Below, piece after piece: positions 24,080 to 32,805 of a stretch of DNA of 64,000 nucleotides (position 1 is its first letter; the number at the start of each line of letters is the position of its first letter). Source of the DNA: Haloferax sp. Q22 (GTDB lineage Archaea > Halobacteriota > Halobacteria > Halobacteriales > Haloferacaceae); assembly GCF_001482285.1 (NCBI RefSeq), contig NZ_LOEP01000037.1:186001-250000 (forward strand), read 5' to 3'. A program made the translations under genes and the position numbers. The notes beneath the pieces are model-generated. The model did not search any database and was not told the origin of the DNA. It worked only from the letters and a program-made list of their open reading frames with translations.

Positions 24080-25270
24080 ATGAGACGAGAGTTCACCGGC
24101 TACCGCCGGGAGAGCGGCCGCATCGGGGTCAGAAACCACGTCGCCGTCCTTCCGACCTCGGTCGCGTCGTCCTGCGTCGCCCGCGGCATCGCGGCCGAGG
24201 CGGGGGCGTGGGCGCGCGCGACGCCGCACCAGATGGGCGCGAGCCAACCGGACGAGTCGCGGGAACAGACAGAGCGGGTGCTGGTCGGCGTTGGGCGAAA
24301 CCCGAACGTCGGCGCGGCGCTCGTCGTCGAGTTCGGAACCGAGGACATCGACGCCGACGAGATCGCGGACCGAATCGCCCGAGACGGCAAGCCGGTGGAG
24401 ACGCTGTCGGTCCGTGAGGTCGGCGGGACGGCCGCGGCCCTCCAGCGTGGACGCACCGCCCTCGACTCGTTGAACGAGGCGGCCGCGAACGCCCGTCACG
24501 AGTCGGCCGACGCGAGCGAACTCGTCGTCGGCGTCGAGTGCGGCGGGAGCGACGCCACCTCGGGCATCGCCGCCAACCCCGCCGTCGGCGACGCCTGCGA
24601 CCGTCTCGTCGCGGCCGGGGGAACCGCCTCGTTCAGTGAGACACCGGAGTTCATCGGCGCAGAACATGTTCTCGCGGAGCGGTGCGCCGACGAGGAGACC
24701 CGCCGCCGACTGCTCGACCGCGTCGAACGACGCGAGGCGACGGCCGACCTGATGGGCGTCGACCTCCGGGGTGCACAGCCCTCGCCCGGCAATCAGGAGG
24801 GCGGGCTCACGACTATCGAGGAAAAGAGCCTCGGAGCCATCTCCAAGGGTGGGACGACCCCCGTTCGCGGCATCGTCGACTACGCCGAGCGGCTGCCGGT
24901 CGGCGGCGGCCTCGTCCTGATGGACACGCCGGGCTACGACGTGGAGAGCGTCGTCGGCAAGGTCGCCGGCGGGGCGCAGATTATCGTCTTCACCACCGGT
25001 CGCGGGAGTACCACCGGCAACCCCGTCGCGCCCGTGGTGAAGGTCACGGGCAATCCTCGGACGTGGGAGCGCATGCGGGCGAACATGGACGTGAACGCCG
25101 GGGCGGTGGTCGAGGGCGACGCGACCATCTCCGAGGCGGGTGAGCGCGTCTTCGACGAGGTGCTCGCCGTCGCCGACGGGAAGCGCACCGGGGCCGAGAC
25201 GCGCCGGATGGAGGAGTTCGCCATCACGGAGGTCCACCCGCGCGAACTCGCGGAGGTGCGGAGCACATGA
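24080..25270 (+). CDS. UxaA/GarD-type dehydratase subunit A (keeps CGGSD, lacks GCG/GLGCE)
   Basis: The 396-residue protein belongs to the altronate hydrolase / D-galactarate dehydratase C-terminal-domain family. It keeps the middle and late motifs: GVECGGSDATSGIAANPAVG (Cys154), SETPEFIGAEHVL, SPGNQEGGLTTIEEKSLG, DTPGYD, FTTGRGS and NMDVNAGAVV. The early cysteine motifs normally read HG-x-GC and GLGCE. Here they have become HQMGAS (50-55) and EFGTED (84-89), so two conserved cysteines are gone. The paralogue at 25575 shows the reverse pattern. Its stop overlaps the next start by four bases (ATGA). Predicted role: dehydration of altronate or galactarate together with its two partners. Confidence 0.85.
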   Translation: MRREFTGYRRESGRIGVRNHVAVLPTSVASSCVARGIAAEAGAWARATPHQMGASQPDESREQTERVLVGVGRNPNVGAALVVEFGTEDIDADEIADRIARDGKPVETLSVREVGGTAAALQRGRTALDSLNEAAANARHESADASELVVGVECGGSDATSGIAANPAVGDACDRLVAAGGTASFSETPEFIGAEHVLAERCADEETRRRLLDRVERREATADLMGVDLRGAQPSPGNQEGGLTTIEEKSLGAISKGGTTPVRGIVDYAERLPVGGGLVLMDTPGYDVESVVGKVAGGAQIIVFTTGRGSTTGNPVAPVVKVTGNPRTWERMRANMDVNAGAVVEGDATISEAGERVFDEVLAVADGKRTGAETRRMEEFAITEVHPRELAEVRST

Positions 25271-25578
25271 AGGGTCGCGTCCTCGGTGGTGCCGCCCTCG
25301 TGCTGGCCGACGGCGACAGCGTGGCGACGGCGCTCGAAGACCTCGAGGCCGGGCGCGAGATCCACAACGGGAACCACGCAATGACCCTCACCGACGACGT
25401 TCCGTTCGGTCACAAGTTCGCCCTCGAACCCCTGTCGGCCGGCGAGACGGTCCAGAAGTACGGCGAGGTCATCGGGCGGGCCACGGAGGCGGTCGCGGCC
25501 GGCGAGTGGGTCCACACGCACAACTGCGAGAGCACTCGCGGCCGCGGCGACGTGGCGGCGACGGAGGCGGAGCGATGA
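25267..25578 (+). CDS. UxaA N-terminal (SAF-domain) subunit of split dehydratase
   Basis: The 103-residue protein corresponds to the small SAF domain at the N-terminus of bacterial altronate dehydratase. Recognisable parts are ALEDLEAGREI, VPFGHKFAL, VQKYGEVIGRAT and the terminal HTHNCES. In bacteria such as E. coli this domain is fused to, or encoded beside, the large domain. Here it is a separate gene nested between two large-domain paralogues, with ATGA overlaps at both ends, so translation of all three is probably coupled. It likely binds the acid substrate at a subunit interface. Confidence 0.85.
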   Translation: MKGRVLGGAALVLADGDSVATALEDLEAGREIHNGNHAMTLTDDVPFGHKFALEPLSAGETVQKYGEVIGRATEAVAAGEWVHTHNCESTRGRGDVAATEAER

Positions 25579-26741
25579 CCGAGAACCGCCTCTCCAACCG
25601 AATCGGCCGCGACTCGTTCGCGGGCTACCGCCGACCCGACGGCCGCCTCGGAATCCGCAATCGGGTGCTTGTCCTCCCGTCGGTCATCTGCTCGCACGTC
25701 GTCGCCGAGGAGATAGCCGCCCGCTCGCCGGGCGCGGTGGCCGCGCCCCACGACCACGGCTGTGGGCAACTGGGCGCGGACGCCGAACAGACCGAGCGGA
25801 CACTCGTCGGCCTCGCCGGTAATCCCAACGTCGCAGGGACGGTCGTCGTCGGACTCGGCTGTGAGACGGTCCGGAGCGACGTCGTCGCCGCGGCGGTTGA
25901 CGAGTGCGGGCTTCCGGTCCGCGAACTCACGATACAGGATGCGGGCGGGACCGACGCCTGCGCCGACCGCGGCGTGGCCGCCGTTGCCGACCTCCGCGAG
26001 TCGGCGGCCGCGCAGGAGCCAGCGGAGGTGGACGAGTCGACCGCAACAGCCGACGAACCGGCGGCGACCCTCAGCGACCTCACGGTCGGCGTCGTCGTCG
26101 ACGACCTCGCGGACTCGACCAGACGGCACGCGCACCCGCTCGTCGCCGAGTTGGTCGAGCGAGTCGCGGCGGCCGGCGGGCGGGTCGTCGTCGCCGGAAA
26201 CGAACGGTTCGCCGCACACCCCGACGAGACACGGGCACTCGTCGGCGACGCGGCCGCTGACCGACTGCTCGACGCGGCGGACCGCCCCGCGAGAGCGACG
26301 CGCGTCGGAACGGAGGCGGCGGCCCAAGGCTTTGAGGCCGCCACGGGATTCATCGGCGACGCACCGGTCGCGGGTGTCGCGGCGTACGGCGAGCGGGTCG
26401 GCGATGGGGACGCCGCGGGTGAGGGCGGGGTAACACTACTGGATGCGCCCTCCCGTGTCGAAGAGGCCGCGACCGGCCTCGCCGCCGCGGGCGCGCATCT
26501 CGTCCTCCACGTCACGGGACAGGGGACGCCCGCCGGCCATCCCATCGTTCCGGTGGTGAAGCTCTCCGGCGACGCAGACACCCTAGCGGCCGTCCCCGGT
26601 GACATCGACCTCGATGCCCGCGAGGCGGACGCGGACGACCTCGAATCGCTCCTTCTCGCCGTCGCCGACGGCGACCGGACGTGCGCCGAGCAACACGGAC
26701 TCACGGAGTTCGCCATCGCCCGCGCCGGTCCGTCGACCTGA
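25575..26741 (+). CDS. UxaA/GarD-type dehydratase subunit B (keeps GCG/GLGCE, lacks CGGSD)
   Basis: The 388-residue paralogue of the gene at 24080 keeps the N-terminal family motifs: GYRRPDGRLGIRN, HDHGCG with Cys63, GNPNVAGTVVVGLGCE with Cys96, and the IQDAGGT loop. The second motif, normally CGGSD-x-SG, is replaced by VGVVVDDLADST (171-182). The SETPE, EKSLG and FTTGRGS motifs are eroded: the last appears only as HVTGQGTPAGHP, and the DMDINAG segment as DIDLDA. It therefore complements subunit A. ATG 25575 overlaps the preceding stop. A low-complexity Ala/Glu/Thr stretch lies near residues 143-165. Confidence 0.82.
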   Translation: MTENRLSNRIGRDSFAGYRRPDGRLGIRNRVLVLPSVICSHVVAEEIAARSPGAVAAPHDHGCGQLGADAEQTERTLVGLAGNPNVAGTVVVGLGCETVRSDVVAAAVDECGLPVRELTIQDAGGTDACADRGVAAVADLRESAAAQEPAEVDESTATADEPAATLSDLTVGVVVDDLADSTRRHAHPLVAELVERVAAAGGRVVVAGNERFAAHPDETRALVGDAAADRLLDAADRPARATRVGTEAAAQGFEAATGFIGDAPVAGVAAYGERVGDGDAAGEGGVTLLDAPSRVEEAATGLAAAGAHLVLHVTGQGTPAGHPIVPVVKLSGDADTLAAVPGDIDLDAREADADDLESLLLAVADGDRTCAEQHGLTEFAIARAGPST

Positions 26742-26800
26742 GCCCGTTCCGGCAATTCGGACGTGTCAGTGAGGTGAACGTGTCGCCTTCCGCCTCGCCA

Positions 26801-26808
26801 ATCTTTAT
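26801..26808 (+). promoter_or_regulatory. TATA box before the MFS gene
   Basis: TCTTTATT lies too close to GTG 26812 to serve it but is about 30 bases before GTG 26836. This decided the start chosen for the transporter. Confidence 0.5.
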
Positions 26809-26835
26809 TGGGTGGTAGTGTCACACCGAGTCGTA

Positions 26836-28080
26836 GTGGTAGTCAATCAGCAGGCTCGACCAGCGAGTCGAGGGCAGCGAAGCGCACTCGCGCTCATCGG
26901 CGTCTCCCGCGTCGCGTGCGGGTCGCTCTTCGGGACGGCGATGGCGCTCTACATCGGAGAACAGGGGTCGCCATTCGAGGTGACCCTCGCGTACGCGGCG
27001 TTCTCCTTCGGACTGTTCGTGTTCGCCCCGGTCTGGGGCGCAATCGCCGACATCACGGGGCGGCGGCGCGCGATACTCATCGGCACCGCGTTTCTCTCGA
27101 CGCTCGCTATCGTCCCGCTGACCGTGACAGCGTCGGTCCCGCTCCAAATCGTCTGTCGGGGCCTCTTCGCGGTGTTCACCGCCGGCTTCCAGTCGGTGAT
27201 TCTCACCATCGTGAGCGAGTCGGGCGGCGAGTCGGAGCGCGGGCGCTCCATCGGTTTCTACAGCAGCGCCCGCTCTACCGGAGCCATCAGCGGTCGGCTG
27301 TTCGTCGGCTATCTCGTCGGCCTGCTCGTGCCGACCGACCTCTATCTCGTCGTCGTCGGCCTCGGCCTCGTGGCGACGCTCCTCACGCTCCGCATCGCCG
27401 ACCCGACGCCGCCGTCCGAAGAGACGCTGACCACGGGTCGACTCCTGGGGGAAGTCCGCGGGCGACTCCTCCCCGGCGGCGCGCGGCGGGAACTGTTCGA
27501 GCGGACCGGACTCGGCTGGCTGTACGTCGGTATCGTCCTCCGGAACATGACCGAGAAGGGCTTCATCTCGGTCGTCCCGGTGTTCCTCGTCGCCGACGTG
27601 GGGCTCTCGAACGTCGTCATGGGCGCCGTGCTCGCGGTCAGTCCCGCGGTCCGAGTCGTCTCGATGTACGGCTTCGGCCGCCTGAGCGACAGCATCGGCC
27701 GGAAGAAGCTCATCGTGGGCGGCCTCGCCGGCAGCGGCGTGCAGGCGCTCGTCGTCGTGCTCGCGCTCGTCCCCGACGGGCAGCTCGCCCGCATCGGTAT
27801 CAGCAGCACCGCCTTCGTCGTCCACGCGGTCACGTTCTCGATGCTCACCGTGGGGACCATCGCCTTCGTCGCCGACGTGGCCCCGGTCGACCGCGAGTCC
27901 GAACTGATGGGACTTCGCTCGACCGCCCGCGGTCTCGGCGGCGTTCTCGGACCGCTTCTCGTCGGCGTGCTCGCCACCCGGTTCGACTACGCCACGGCGT
28001 TCGTCTGCACCAGCGTCCTCGCGTTCGTCGCCGCCGGGCTGGTCGGGCGGACGCTCACCGAGAGCTTCTCACCCGAGTGA
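26836..28080 (+). CDS. Major facilitator superfamily transporter
   Basis: About 414 residues form 12 hydrophobic segments. The MFS motif between helices 2 and 3 is GAIADITGRRRAILIG, and a second copy, GRLSDSIGRKKLIVGG, opens the second half. It is probably a proton- or sodium-coupled exporter or importer of sugars or sugar acids, given the split-dehydratase operon directly upstream and the oxidoreductase genes downstream. GTG codons at 26812, 26818 and 26836 are all in frame. I favour 26836 because of its distance from the TATA box. The first helix starts soon after it, so the choice does not affect the fold. Confidence 0.85.
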   Translation: MVVNQQARPASRGQRSALALIGVSRVACGSLFGTAMALYIGEQGSPFEVTLAYAAFSFGLFVFAPVWGAIADITGRRRAILIGTAFLSTLAIVPLTVTASVPLQIVCRGLFAVFTAGFQSVILTIVSESGGESERGRSIGFYSSARSTGAISGRLFVGYLVGLLVPTDLYLVVVGLGLVATLLTLRIADPTPPSEETLTTGRLLGEVRGRLLPGGARRELFERTGLGWLYVGIVLRNMTEKGFISVVPVFLVADVGLSNVVMGAVLAVSPAVRVVSMYGFGRLSDSIGRKKLIVGGLAGSGVQALVVVLALVPDGQLARIGISSTAFVVHAVTFSMLTVGTIAFVADVAPVDRESELMGLRSTARGLGGVLGPLLVGVLATRFDYATAFVCTSVLAFVAAGLVGRTLTESFSPE

Positions 28081-28121
28081 GCCGCTCCACGCCGTACAAC
28101 CGTCCGACACGCTGGTAAACG

Positions 28122-28127
28122 CTTATC
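28122..28127 (+). promoter_or_regulatory. TATA-like box (CTTATC)
   Basis: It is centred 28 bases before ATG 28153 of a 16-codon ORF, not before the oxidoreductase start at 28200. Confidence 0.5.
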
Positions 28128-28152
28128 ACGCCACCCGCTGTCGTTCGAGTCG

Positions 28153-28203
28153 ATGACGCCTACAGTCGCCACTTCCCCTTCGCCCGACGGTGAGCGCCGA
28201 TGA
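28153..28203 (+). CDS. 16-codon leader ORF overlapping the next gene
   Basis: The ORF MTPTVATSPSPDGERR begins at the ideal leaderless distance from the TATA-like box, and its TGA overlaps the ATG of the oxidoreductase gene (ATGA at 28200-28203). It may deliver ribosomes to a start that is not at the transcript's 5' end. Translation is unproven. Confidence 0.4.
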   Translation: MTPTVATSPSPDGERR

Positions 28204-29225
28204 CCGAGACGCCGATTCGGGTCGGTATCGTCGGCTGTGCGAGTATGGGCCGGTCCCACGCCGAAGCGCTCGCGGACATCGACGGTGCCGAACTCGTTGG
28301 CTGTGCGGACCACACCCCGGAGACCGCCCAGTCGTTCGGCGAGACGCACGGCTGTCCGTCGTACACTTCCCACGCCGACCTGTTCGCCGACGCAGCCCTC
28401 GACGCTGTCTGCGTCTGCACGCCCAATGGGGCCCACCGCGACATCGTCGTTGACGCCGCGGCGGCGGGCATCGACGTGCTCTGCGAGAAACCGCTGGAAA
28501 TCACGCCCGGCCGCGTCGACGATATGGTCGTCGCCTGCCGCGACGCCGGCGTCACCCTCGCTTGCATCCTTCAGCGGCGGCTGTTTCCCACGATGCAGTT
28601 CGCCCGCGAGGTGGTCGGCGACGGTCGGCTCGGACGACTCGTGTTCGCCGACGTGCGGGTGAAGTGGCACCGCGACCGGTCGTACTACGACGACTCGTCG
28701 TGGCACGGGAGCGCGAACCTCGACGGCGGCGTCCTGTTCACGCAGGCGCTCCACGGTATCGACCTGCTCCAGTGGGTCGCCGGCGACGTGTCACGGGTTG
28801 CCGGCACCGGCGACGCGCTGTATCACGATATCGAAGCTCCCGATACGGCCGCGCTCTCGCTCCGGTTCGAGGACGGCGCGCTCGGGCAGGTGTCGGCGAC
28901 GACGGCGACGCGGCCCCAACAGGCCATCAGCCTCGAATTCAACGGGACGGAGGGAACGCTTCGTGTCACCGAGACGGGCGTCGAACTGTTCGAAGTGAAC
29001 GGGGAGAAACAACCCGTCGAACTCCCCGACCCACGCCCCGACGGCCCGCACGTCGCCCAGATACGCGACTTCGTCGAGGCCGTCTCGGAGGGCCGACCGC
29101 CGATGGTGCCGCCGGACGAGGCGAGAAAGGGAGTAGACATCGTCTTCGCCGCCGAGCGCTCGGACAGTCGCGGCGAGTGGGTGTCGGTGTCGTCTGTCGG
29201 CGACCTCCGCGACGCGGACGACTGA
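28200..29225 (+). CDS. Gfo/Idh/MocA family oxidoreductase
   Basis: The 341-residue protein has an N-terminal Rossmann motif (VGIVGCASMGRSH), EKP at 96-98 (LCEKPLE), and a GGVLFTQALHGIDLLQW helix matching the family's active-site region. It is likely an NAD(P)-dependent sugar or sugar-acid dehydrogenase. It is followed after 78 bases by another member of the same family with low similarity, so the two are not a recent duplication. The ATG overlaps the stop of a 16-codon ORF, which suggests coupled translation. Confidence 0.85.
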   Translation: MTETPIRVGIVGCASMGRSHAEALADIDGAELVGCADHTPETAQSFGETHGCPSYTSHADLFADAALDAVCVCTPNGAHRDIVVDAAAAGIDVLCEKPLEITPGRVDDMVVACRDAGVTLACILQRRLFPTMQFAREVVGDGRLGRLVFADVRVKWHRDRSYYDDSSWHGSANLDGGVLFTQALHGIDLLQWVAGDVSRVAGTGDALYHDIEAPDTAALSLRFEDGALGQVSATTATRPQQAISLEFNGTEGTLRVTETGVELFEVNGEKQPVELPDPRPDGPHVAQIRDFVEAVSEGRPPMVPPDEARKGVDIVFAAERSDSRGEWVSVSSVGDLRDADD

Positions 29226-29273
29226 GCGTGCTGACTCGCCCGACGACTTCTCTCCGCCTTCGCCCGTCAACAG

Positions 29274-29280
29274 CTATTTC
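29274..29280 (+). promoter_or_regulatory. TATA-like box (CTATTTC)
   Basis: It is centred 27 bases upstream of ATG 29304. Confidence 0.5.
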
Positions 29281-29303
29281 AGTCTCTCCCGCGTCGCCCC
29301 GGT

Positions 29304-30425
29304 ATGGAGAGTGTGACTCTCGGTATCATCGGTTGTGGAGCCATCAGCGACGTGTACTTCGAGGCGGGGAACCGCTTCGACGCCCTCGACATCGTCGCCT
29401 GCGCCGACCTCGACACGGACCGCGCGGAGTCGAAGGCGGACGAGTACGGCGTCCCCCACGTTCTCCCGACTGAGGACCTGCTCGCGGACCCCGAAATCGA
29501 CGTGGCGGTCGTGCTCACGCCGGCGGGAACCCACGGTGACCTCGTGTCCGCCGCCCTTCAGGCGGGCAAACACGCCTACACCGAAAAGCCGCTCGCGGCG
29601 ACGAAGGCCGAAGGTGAGGCGATTCTGGAGACTGCCGCCGAGCGCGGACTGACCGTCGGCGTCGCGCCCGACACCGTCCTCGGCACCGGCATCCAGACCT
29701 GTCGCGACCTCATCGACGAGGGCCGCATCGGCGACCCCGTCGGCGCGACGGCGTTCTGGTCGAACCACGGCCACGAACACTGGCACCCGGACCCCGACGG
29801 CTTCTACGCTGAAGGCGGCGGCCCGCTTTTCGACATGGGGCCGTACTATCTCACGTCGCTCGTGACGCTCCTCGGTCCGATTCAGTCGGTCGCCGGCACC
29901 GCGAACACGCCGTTCGAAGAGCGCGAGATAACGAGCGAGCCGCGCCGCGGCGAGCGGATTCCGGTGTCGGTGCCGACCCACGAGACAGCCGTCGTGACTT
30001 TCGAAAACGGCGCGACGGGGACGCTCCTGACGAGTTTCGACGTATGGGGGTCCGAACTGCCGGGATTCGAGATTTACGGCACCGAGGGGACGCTGAGCGT
30101 CACCAACCCCAACCGGTTCGACGGGACGCCTCGCGTCCACCTCAGCGACGACGACGACGGCGAGTGGCGCGAGGTTCCCGTCGAGCGCGACCACCCCGGC
30201 CAACAGCGCGGCCTCGGCCTCGTCGACCTCGCGTACTCGCTCGACGCCGACTGGGACCACCGGACCAGCGGCGACCTCGGATTCCACGTCCTCGAAGCGA
30301 TGGACGGCATCCGCGAATCCGCCGAGGAGGGCGCGTACGTCCAGCTCTCGGCGCAGTGCGAGCGCCCGCCGTCGGTCCCCGACGGCTTCCCGACTGACGT
30401 CGGGCCCGCGGGCGACGCGGAGTGA
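29304..30425 (+). CDS. Gfo/Idh/MocA family oxidoreductase
   Basis: The 373-residue protein begins VTLGIIGCGAISDVYF, a Rossmann motif. EKP lies at 94-96 (YTEKPLA), and a substrate-domain stretch FYAEGGGPLFDMGPYYLTSLV follows. The GGGPLFDMGPYY pattern is common in dehydrogenases acting on hexoses or cyclitols. It has its own TATA box with leaderless spacing, so it can be expressed apart from the oxidoreductase just upstream. It converges on the ABC transporter ATPase gene; the 135 bases between the stops contain a short imperfect direct repeat (GGGAGCGAA...CAGG) and no further gene. Confidence 0.85.
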   Translation: MESVTLGIIGCGAISDVYFEAGNRFDALDIVACADLDTDRAESKADEYGVPHVLPTEDLLADPEIDVAVVLTPAGTHGDLVSAALQAGKHAYTEKPLAATKAEGEAILETAAERGLTVGVAPDTVLGTGIQTCRDLIDEGRIGDPVGATAFWSNHGHEHWHPDPDGFYAEGGGPLFDMGPYYLTSLVTLLGPIQSVAGTANTPFEEREITSEPRRGERIPVSVPTHETAVVTFENGATGTLLTSFDVWGSELPGFEIYGTEGTLSVTNPNRFDGTPRVHLSDDDDGEWREVPVERDHPGQQRGLGLVDLAYSLDADWDHRTSGDLGFHVLEAMDGIRESAEEGAYVQLSAQCERPPSVPDGFPTDVGPAGDAE

Positions 30426-30560
30426 ACTCGGGAGCGAACAGGGAATCAGTACGGAGTAAAAGCGGACGCCGGTACGGGAGCGAAAACAGGCATCGGTGCC
30501 GGTACCGGGTCCGGTGTTGGCGACGGCGTCCGAACGATAGTTCGAATCGAGGCTTTTCTT

Positions 30561-31676
30561 TCAGTCGGCCGGTTGTTCCGCGTCGTCGGCGACGCCGATA
30601 TCGAGGTCGTCGGTGAGCGGCTCGCTGTTCCGGTAGTCGATTCTGTCGTGCGCGTCGAAGCAGGCCGCCTCGTGGCGGTCCGACGGGCCGCTCATACCGG
30701 AGAGGTCCGGCGTGTTCGACGTGCAGTACTCTCGCGCCTCGGGACAGCGGGTGTGGAATCGACAGCCGCTCGGCGGGTTCTCCGGGTCCGGGATGTCGAT
30801 TTTCCTGACCGGCGGCGTCTCGATGGGGTCGTTTATCTCCGAGAGGCCGGAGGTCGCCCACAGGAGGCTCTTGGTGTACGGGTGCTGGGGGTTCTTGATA
30901 ATCTCGTCCGCCGGGCCGATTTCGACGATGCGGCCGAGGTACATGACGGCGATGCGGCCGTCGGCGCGACCGGCGAGGTACCGGGCGTTCGCCATGTTGT
31001 GCGAGATGAAGACGAACGAGGTGCTGAACATCTCCTGCAGTTCGAGGAGCAGGTCCATCAGGTTCACCCGAAGCGACACGTCGAGGGCGCTCACGGCCTC
31101 GTCGGCGAGGATGAGGTCCGGTTCGAGGAGCATCGACCGGACGATGACGGTCCGCTGGGCCTCCCCGCCGCTCAGTTGGTGGGGGTACCGCGAGGCGTAG
31201 TCGTCCGCGGGCGTGAGTCCGACCGTGTCGAGCATCTGGTGGACGAGCTCCCGGCGCTCGACGAGGTTGAGCTCCGGCCGCCACTTCTTCAGCGCCGGGT
31301 TGAGGTTCTTGAATATCGTCCGGTTGGGGTCAAGCGAGTTACCGGCGTCCTGGTGGACCATCTGGAGCGACTTCCGAATCTCCTTGTACGGGATATCGCC
31401 GGGTTCGAGGTTGGACTTCCAGATGTCCTGCCCGCGGAAGCGGACCGTCCCCGAGGTGGGACGCTGGAGGCCGATCATGGCCTTTCCGAGCGTCGTCTTG
31501 CCGCAGCCGGACTCGCCGACGAGCGCGACCACGTCGTTCTCGCCGATGTCGAGCGAGACGTTGTCGACGGCGCGGACGACGCCCTTGTCGTCGCCGAGGA
31601 AGCGGTCGAGAATGCCCTCGTTGCCGCCGAAGTGGACGCTCAGGTCGTCGACGCGGAGCAGGGGGTCGTCGCTCAT
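30561..31676 (-). CDS. Peptide/oligosaccharide ABC transporter ATPase, OppF/DppF type
   Basis: The 371-residue ATPase has Walker A GESGCGKT (54-61), signature LSGGEAQR and Walker B LILADEAVSALD. Its C-terminal oligopeptide-transporter extension holds the cysteine cluster GCRFHTRCPEAREYC, which in some DppD/OppD proteins binds an iron-sulfur cluster. It overlaps the preceding ATPase gene by four bases. Together with the second ATPase, the fused permease and the substrate-binding lipoprotein it forms a family-5 (dipeptide-type) importer. In archaea such systems often carry oligosaccharides; oligogalacturonides are the likely cargo here. Confidence 0.92.
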   Translation of the reverse strand: MSDDPLLRVDDLSVHFGGNEGILDRFLGDDKGVVRAVDNVSLDIGENDVVALVGESGCGKTTLGKAMIGLQRPTSGTVRFRGQDIWKSNLEPGDIPYKEIRKSLQMVHQDAGNSLDPNRTIFKNLNPALKKWRPELNLVERRELVHQMLDTVGLTPADDYASRYPHQLSGGEAQRTVIVRSMLLEPDLILADEAVSALDVSLRVNLMDLLLELQEMFSTSFVFISHNMANARYLAGRADGRIAVMYLGRIVEIGPADEIIKNPQHPYTKSLLWATSGLSEINDPIETPPVRKIDIPDPENPPSGCRFHTRCPEAREYCTSNTPDLSGMSGPSDRHEAACFDAHDRIDYRNSEPLTDDLDIGVADDAEQPAD

Positions 31677-32734
31677 TTCGAGACCTCCTTCTTGAGGGGA
31701 ATCGTCTCGCGGGCTTCGTCGGTGTAGAAGCACGCGGCCCCGTGGTCCTCGGACACCTCGATGAGGTCAGGGTTCGTCGCCCGGCACTGCTCGTCGGCGA
31801 GCGGGCACCGCGTGTGGTACGAACAGCCCTTCGGGACGTTCAGCGGGTCGGGACTCGTCCCCTCGATGGACGCCATCTCGTCGAGGTCGGCGTCGATGTC
31901 GGGTATCGAGTTGAGCAGCTCCCGCGTGTATGGGTGTGCGGGGTTCATGACGATGTCCTCGACCGGGCCGAGTTCGAGCAGTTCGAAGGCGTACATCACC
32001 GCGAGGCGGTCGGAGATGCGCGCGACGTGGCTCAGGTCGTGCGTCACGATGACGATGGTGAGGTCGTACTCGGTTTTCAGCTCCGAGAGGAGCTTCAGAA
32101 TCGACTGCTGCATCAGGAGGTCGAGCGCGGCGGTCGGCTCGTCCATCACGAGCACGTCGGGGTCGAGGATGAGGCTCAGCGCGATGAGCGCGCGCTGTTT
32201 CATCCCGCCGGACAGCTCGTGGGGGTACGCGTCGAGGACGCGGTCGGGTTCGAGGTGCACGTCGGAGATGAGCTGTCGGGCGCGCTCCATCCCCTCTTGG
32301 ATGTCGTAGTCGTGCGCGCGGAGCGTCTCGACGAAATGGTCGCCGATGCTGAGCATCGGATTGAACGAGTCGAGCGCCCCTTGGACCACCATCGAGACGC
32401 GCTCCCAGCGGAACCGGCGAAGCTCCTCTTTGCTCAGGTCGTTGACCTTGATTGGCTCGCCGCCCTCCGGCGGGTTGAACACCACGTCGCCGGTGAGCGT
32501 CCCCGGCGAGTCGATGGCGTCGAGCATGGAGTCCGCCAGCATCGACTTGCCGGAACCCGACTCACCGACGACGCCGAGGACTTCTCCCCGCCGGACGTTT
32601 ATCGACACGTCGTCGAGGACTCGCGCGTCCCCGCGTTCCATCGCGAACGCGACGCTCGCGTTCGTTATCTCTAAGACGTTGTGCTCGGCCGTCGGCTCGT
32701 CTGGCATCTTCTGTTTGGTGTGTTGTGTCGCCAT
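31673..32734 (-). CDS. Peptide/oligosaccharide ABC transporter ATPase, OppD/DppD type
   Basis: The 353-residue ATPase has Walker A GESGSGKS (57-64), signature LSGGMKQR, Walker B VLVMDEPTAALD and the C-terminal GCSYHTRCPLADEQC cluster. Its stop overlaps the start of the OppF-type gene (ATGA). I chose ATG 32734 over the longer reading from 32779 because homologous sequence begins there. A 22-codon ORF on the same strand ends two bases before this ATG, which may couple translation to a leaderless transcript. It has its own AT-rich promoter region at 32836-32850, separate from the permease gene further upstream. Confidence 0.92.
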   Translation of the reverse strand: MATQHTKQKMPDEPTAEHNVLEITNASVAFAMERGDARVLDDVSINVRRGEVLGVVGESGSGKSMLADSMLDAIDSPGTLTGDVVFNPPEGGEPIKVNDLSKEELRRFRWERVSMVVQGALDSFNPMLSIGDHFVETLRAHDYDIQEGMERARQLISDVHLEPDRVLDAYPHELSGGMKQRALIALSLILDPDVLVMDEPTAALDLLMQQSILKLLSELKTEYDLTIVIVTHDLSHVARISDRLAVMYAFELLELGPVEDIVMNPAHPYTRELLNSIPDIDADLDEMASIEGTSPDPLNVPKGCSYHTRCPLADEQCRATNPDLIEVSEDHGAACFYTDEARETIPLKKEVSK

Positions 32735-32736
32735 GG

Positions 32737-32805
32737 TCAGTCCCTCTCGTCGGTTCGTACGGCGGGCGAGCGACCCCACCCGTCACGCGTGCCTATCGTC
32801 AACAT
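32737..32805 (-). CDS. 22-codon leader ORF before the OppD-type gene
   Basis: It starts MLTIGTRDGW, and its TGA ends two bases before ATG 32734. It lies just after the AT-rich promoter stretch. A role as a ribosome-delivery leader is possible; a chance ORF cannot be excluded. Confidence 0.3.
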   Translation of the reverse strand: MLTIGTRDGWGRSPAVRTDERD

